Shown here piece after piece: positions 5,886-7,305 of a stretch of 7,305 bases of DNA. The stretch is taken from assembly GCA_963693635.1 (NCBI GenBank), contig CAVOBC010000246.1:1-7305 (forward strand), read 5' to 3'. A program made the translations under genes and the position numbers. Under the pieces are notes generated by a model, which did no database searches, was not told the origin of the DNA, and was given only the letters and a program-made list of their open reading frames with translations. Position 1 is the stretch's first letter. Each line of letters begins with the position of its first letter. Origin of the DNA: CAVOBC01 sp963693635 (lineage in GTDB: Bacteria; Pseudomonadota; Gammaproteobacteria; Pseudomonadales; Azotimanducaceae).

Positions 5886-5903
5886 GGGGTCGAGGTCGGG
5901 GTC
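5886..5903. repeat. G-rich 6-bp repeat (ggggtc/gaggtc/ggggtc)
   Basis: Three hexamers in a row, the middle one differing by one base, follow the 13-bp duplication and lead into gggttacact. Two reads of the tract are possible: simple slippage, or the tip of a degenerate GGGTC-type repeat like those near some REP-associated transposases. The latter is only a resemblance from memory. Confidence 0.55.
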
Positions 5904-5999
5904 GGGTTACACTCCCGTCATCGACGCGTAATACAACGAACGACCATCTGCCCCACTGAATCCAAAGCCCCGCCCGGTTGCCTGCCGCACACCGCACGG

Positions 6000-7305
6000 G
6001 TGGCCATTGGGCGATGTCTGCAACTCGGCACTGCGCGCTTGCTGATTGCCGTTCTCACTGTCTTGCTTGCCAATGGCTGCGATCGTCCGACGACCGGCGC
6101 GGGCGTGATCCGCTTTGCAACCGGCACGCCGCTACAATCGTTTGATCCACATCGCTCCGACTCAGGACCCGTACACAGCACCTACCTGACCCTGGTATAC
6201 GACGGCTTGACGGGGGCCAATCCGGATGATCTATGGAACCCGCTGCCCAGCCTCGCGCATTCCTGGCACTGGGTGACGGACACGTCGATTGAGTTTGAGC
6301 TGGTCACGGGCGCGACATTCACCGACGGCACCCGCTTCGACGCAAGCGTTGCCAAGGTCAATATCGAGCGAATGCTAGAGGTCAAGGGACCCCGCGTGAA
6401 CACCGTTGCCACGGTCAGATCAGCGGAGGTAATCGGCCCGTATACCCTGCGCATCCACCTGCACGCACCCGACCCAACCCTGCTGCAAAACCTCGCTGGA
6501 TCGCCGGGCATGATGGTGAGCCCGGGCGCCTTCGATAATCCGGATCTTGACCTCAATCCCGTTGGAACCGGTCCATTCATCTACGACAAGGACAACTCCA
6601 CGATCGGCGAGGTCCACCGCTTCGTGCCACGGCCCGACTATTTCAACGATGCTATCGCCAACGACGCGCCGTATGAGGTACATGTCCTGGTCAACGCGCG
6701 CGCCCGCCTCAACGCCCTCATCTCGGGCCAGGTCGACATCGCCAACATCTCGCCGCTCGAGGCGGCGCCGGCTGCGCAGCTTGGCTTTGCCATCGAGGAA
6801 CGTGCCAACCGTTGGTTCGGGATGACGCTGCTCGACCGAAACGGCGAACTGGTGCCTGAGCTGAAAGACCCGCGGGTGCGCCAGGCGTTAGGCTTTGCGG
6901 TCGATCGACAAGCCCTGGCCGACGCCCTCTTTTTCGGCTACGCGCGACCTGCATCCCAGCCGATGGTCAAAGACGTCGGCTACGTGCCGGCCCTCGACAA
7001 CTTTTACCGCTACGACCCGGATCATGCGCGCGCACTGCTCAAGGCCGCAGGGGTTAGTTCGTTCACGTTTGTCACTCCGGTCTCTCCCGACGCCTCATCC
7101 GAGTATGAGGCGGTTCAGCACTATCTGCGTCAGGTTGGCATCAACATGGAAATCGAGGTGATCGAACCAGGCACGATCGCCGCGCTCGCACGCACTGAGC
7201 GCTACCCCGTCAACACCATCACGTTTCCCAACTTCGGCCCCGACAGCCGACACCCGGCGATCTGGGAGACAACCGCTGTCTTCAACCCGTTCCGGGTGCC
7301 GAACC
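6000..7305 (+). CDS. ABC transporter family-5 extracellular solute-binding protein (DppA/OppA type), C-terminus cut by window edge
   Basis: The frame is open to the right edge: 435 codons from GTG at 6000. The family is clear from VIRFATGTPLQSFDPH at the mature N-terminus, FTDGTRFDASVAKVNIER (the usual F-DG-x-x-x-A-x-DV-x-x-S-x-x-R region), NPVGTGPFIYDKD, the strongly conserved DPRVRQALGFAVDRQALAD, and YRYDPDHARALLKAAG. Such proteins capture peptides or similar small solutes in the periplasm for an ABC importer; the ligand cannot be told. The N-terminus is a hydrophobic signal (LLIAVLTVLLANGC) with Cys27 as a likely lipidation site, although ANGC is a poor lipobox because -3 is Ala and -2 is Asn. 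The start is uncertain: the frame is open further upstream without ATG, and GTG 6000 lacks a clear Shine-Dalgarno. No permease or ATPase is in the window; they could lie to the right. Confidence 0.9.
   Translation, partial: MAIGRCLQLGTARLLIAVLTVLLANGCDRPTTGAGVIRFATGTPLQSFDPHRSDSGPVHSTYLTLVYDGLTGANPDDLWNPLPSLAHSWHWVTDTSIEFELVTGATFTDGTRFDASVAKVNIERMLEVKGPRVNTVATVRSAEVIGPYTLRIHLHAPDPTLLQNLAGSPGMMVSPGAFDNPDLDLNPVGTGPFIYDKDNSTIGEVHRFVPRPDYFNDAIANDAPYEVHVLVNARARLNALISGQVDIANISPLEAAPAAQLGFAIEERANRWFGMTLLDRNGELVPELKDPRVRQALGFAVDRQALADALFFGYARPASQPMVKDVGYVPALDNFYRYDPDHARALLKAAGVSSFTFVTPVSPDASSEYEAVQHYLRQVGINMEIEVIEPGTIAALARTERYPVNTITFPNFGPDSRHPAIWETTAVFNPFRVPN

Noticed and set aside
1..7305. A defence system, mobile element or CRISPR array
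   Set aside because: No nuclease, transposase, integrase, reverse transcriptase or spaced direct repeats are encoded. All recognisable genes are metabolic, RNA-binding, envelope or transport types.

Overview
The window is GC-rich, tightly packed bacterial chromosome. A secreted protein and a probable lipoprotein peptide-binding protein suggest a Gram-negative host, most likely a proteobacterium. That assignment is an inference from gene style only, because no rRNA or other taxonomic marker is present. I see no CRISPR array, tRNA, complete insertion sequence or phage gene.

Layout. Six genes lie on the minus strand and, read in their own direction (right to left), are: an acyl-CoA dehydrogenase (4693-3515); a small S4 RNA-binding protein (3283-2972); an MmcQ/YjbR-fold protein with a probable TTG start (2779-2381); a YhbS-like GNAT acetyltransferase with a probable GTG start (2285-1770); a xylose-isomerase-like TIM-barrel enzyme (1628-636); and an adducin-like class II aldolase-fold protein that runs off the left edge (636 to 1). 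The last two overlap by one base (TGATG) and form a translationally coupled pair, probably a small sugar or polyol module of unknown substrate. The other four look like single housekeeping-type genes separated by 95-231 bp gaps. On the plus strand, divergent from the acyl-CoA dehydrogenase, are a DUF4097-type secreted beta-repeat protein broken by two frameshifts (4947-5805 when repaired), and a family-5 extracellular solute-binding protein (DppA/OppA type) that starts near 6000 and runs off the right edge. No stretch longer than 300 bases lacks a gene.

The recurring oddity is short-period tandem repetition. There is a 15-bp repeat encoding an acidic N-terminal tail (511-585), a perfect 4-copy 7-bp repeat that breaks the frame of the DUF4097 gene (5671-5698), a perfect 13-bp tandem duplication (5857-5882) and a 6-bp G-rich repeat (5886-5903). 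The last three fall within about 230 bp. The gaps also hold notable inverted repeats: a perfect 12-bp stem with a 4-nt loop at 2326-2353, a 12-bp arm pair with one mismatch at 4766-4804, and a string of seven abutting short stems at 3313-3459 in the leader of the S4 gene. I found no convincing new multi-gene system. The best leads are the heptanucleotide-repeat frameshift, the structured S4 leader and the coupled isomerase/adducin-like pair.
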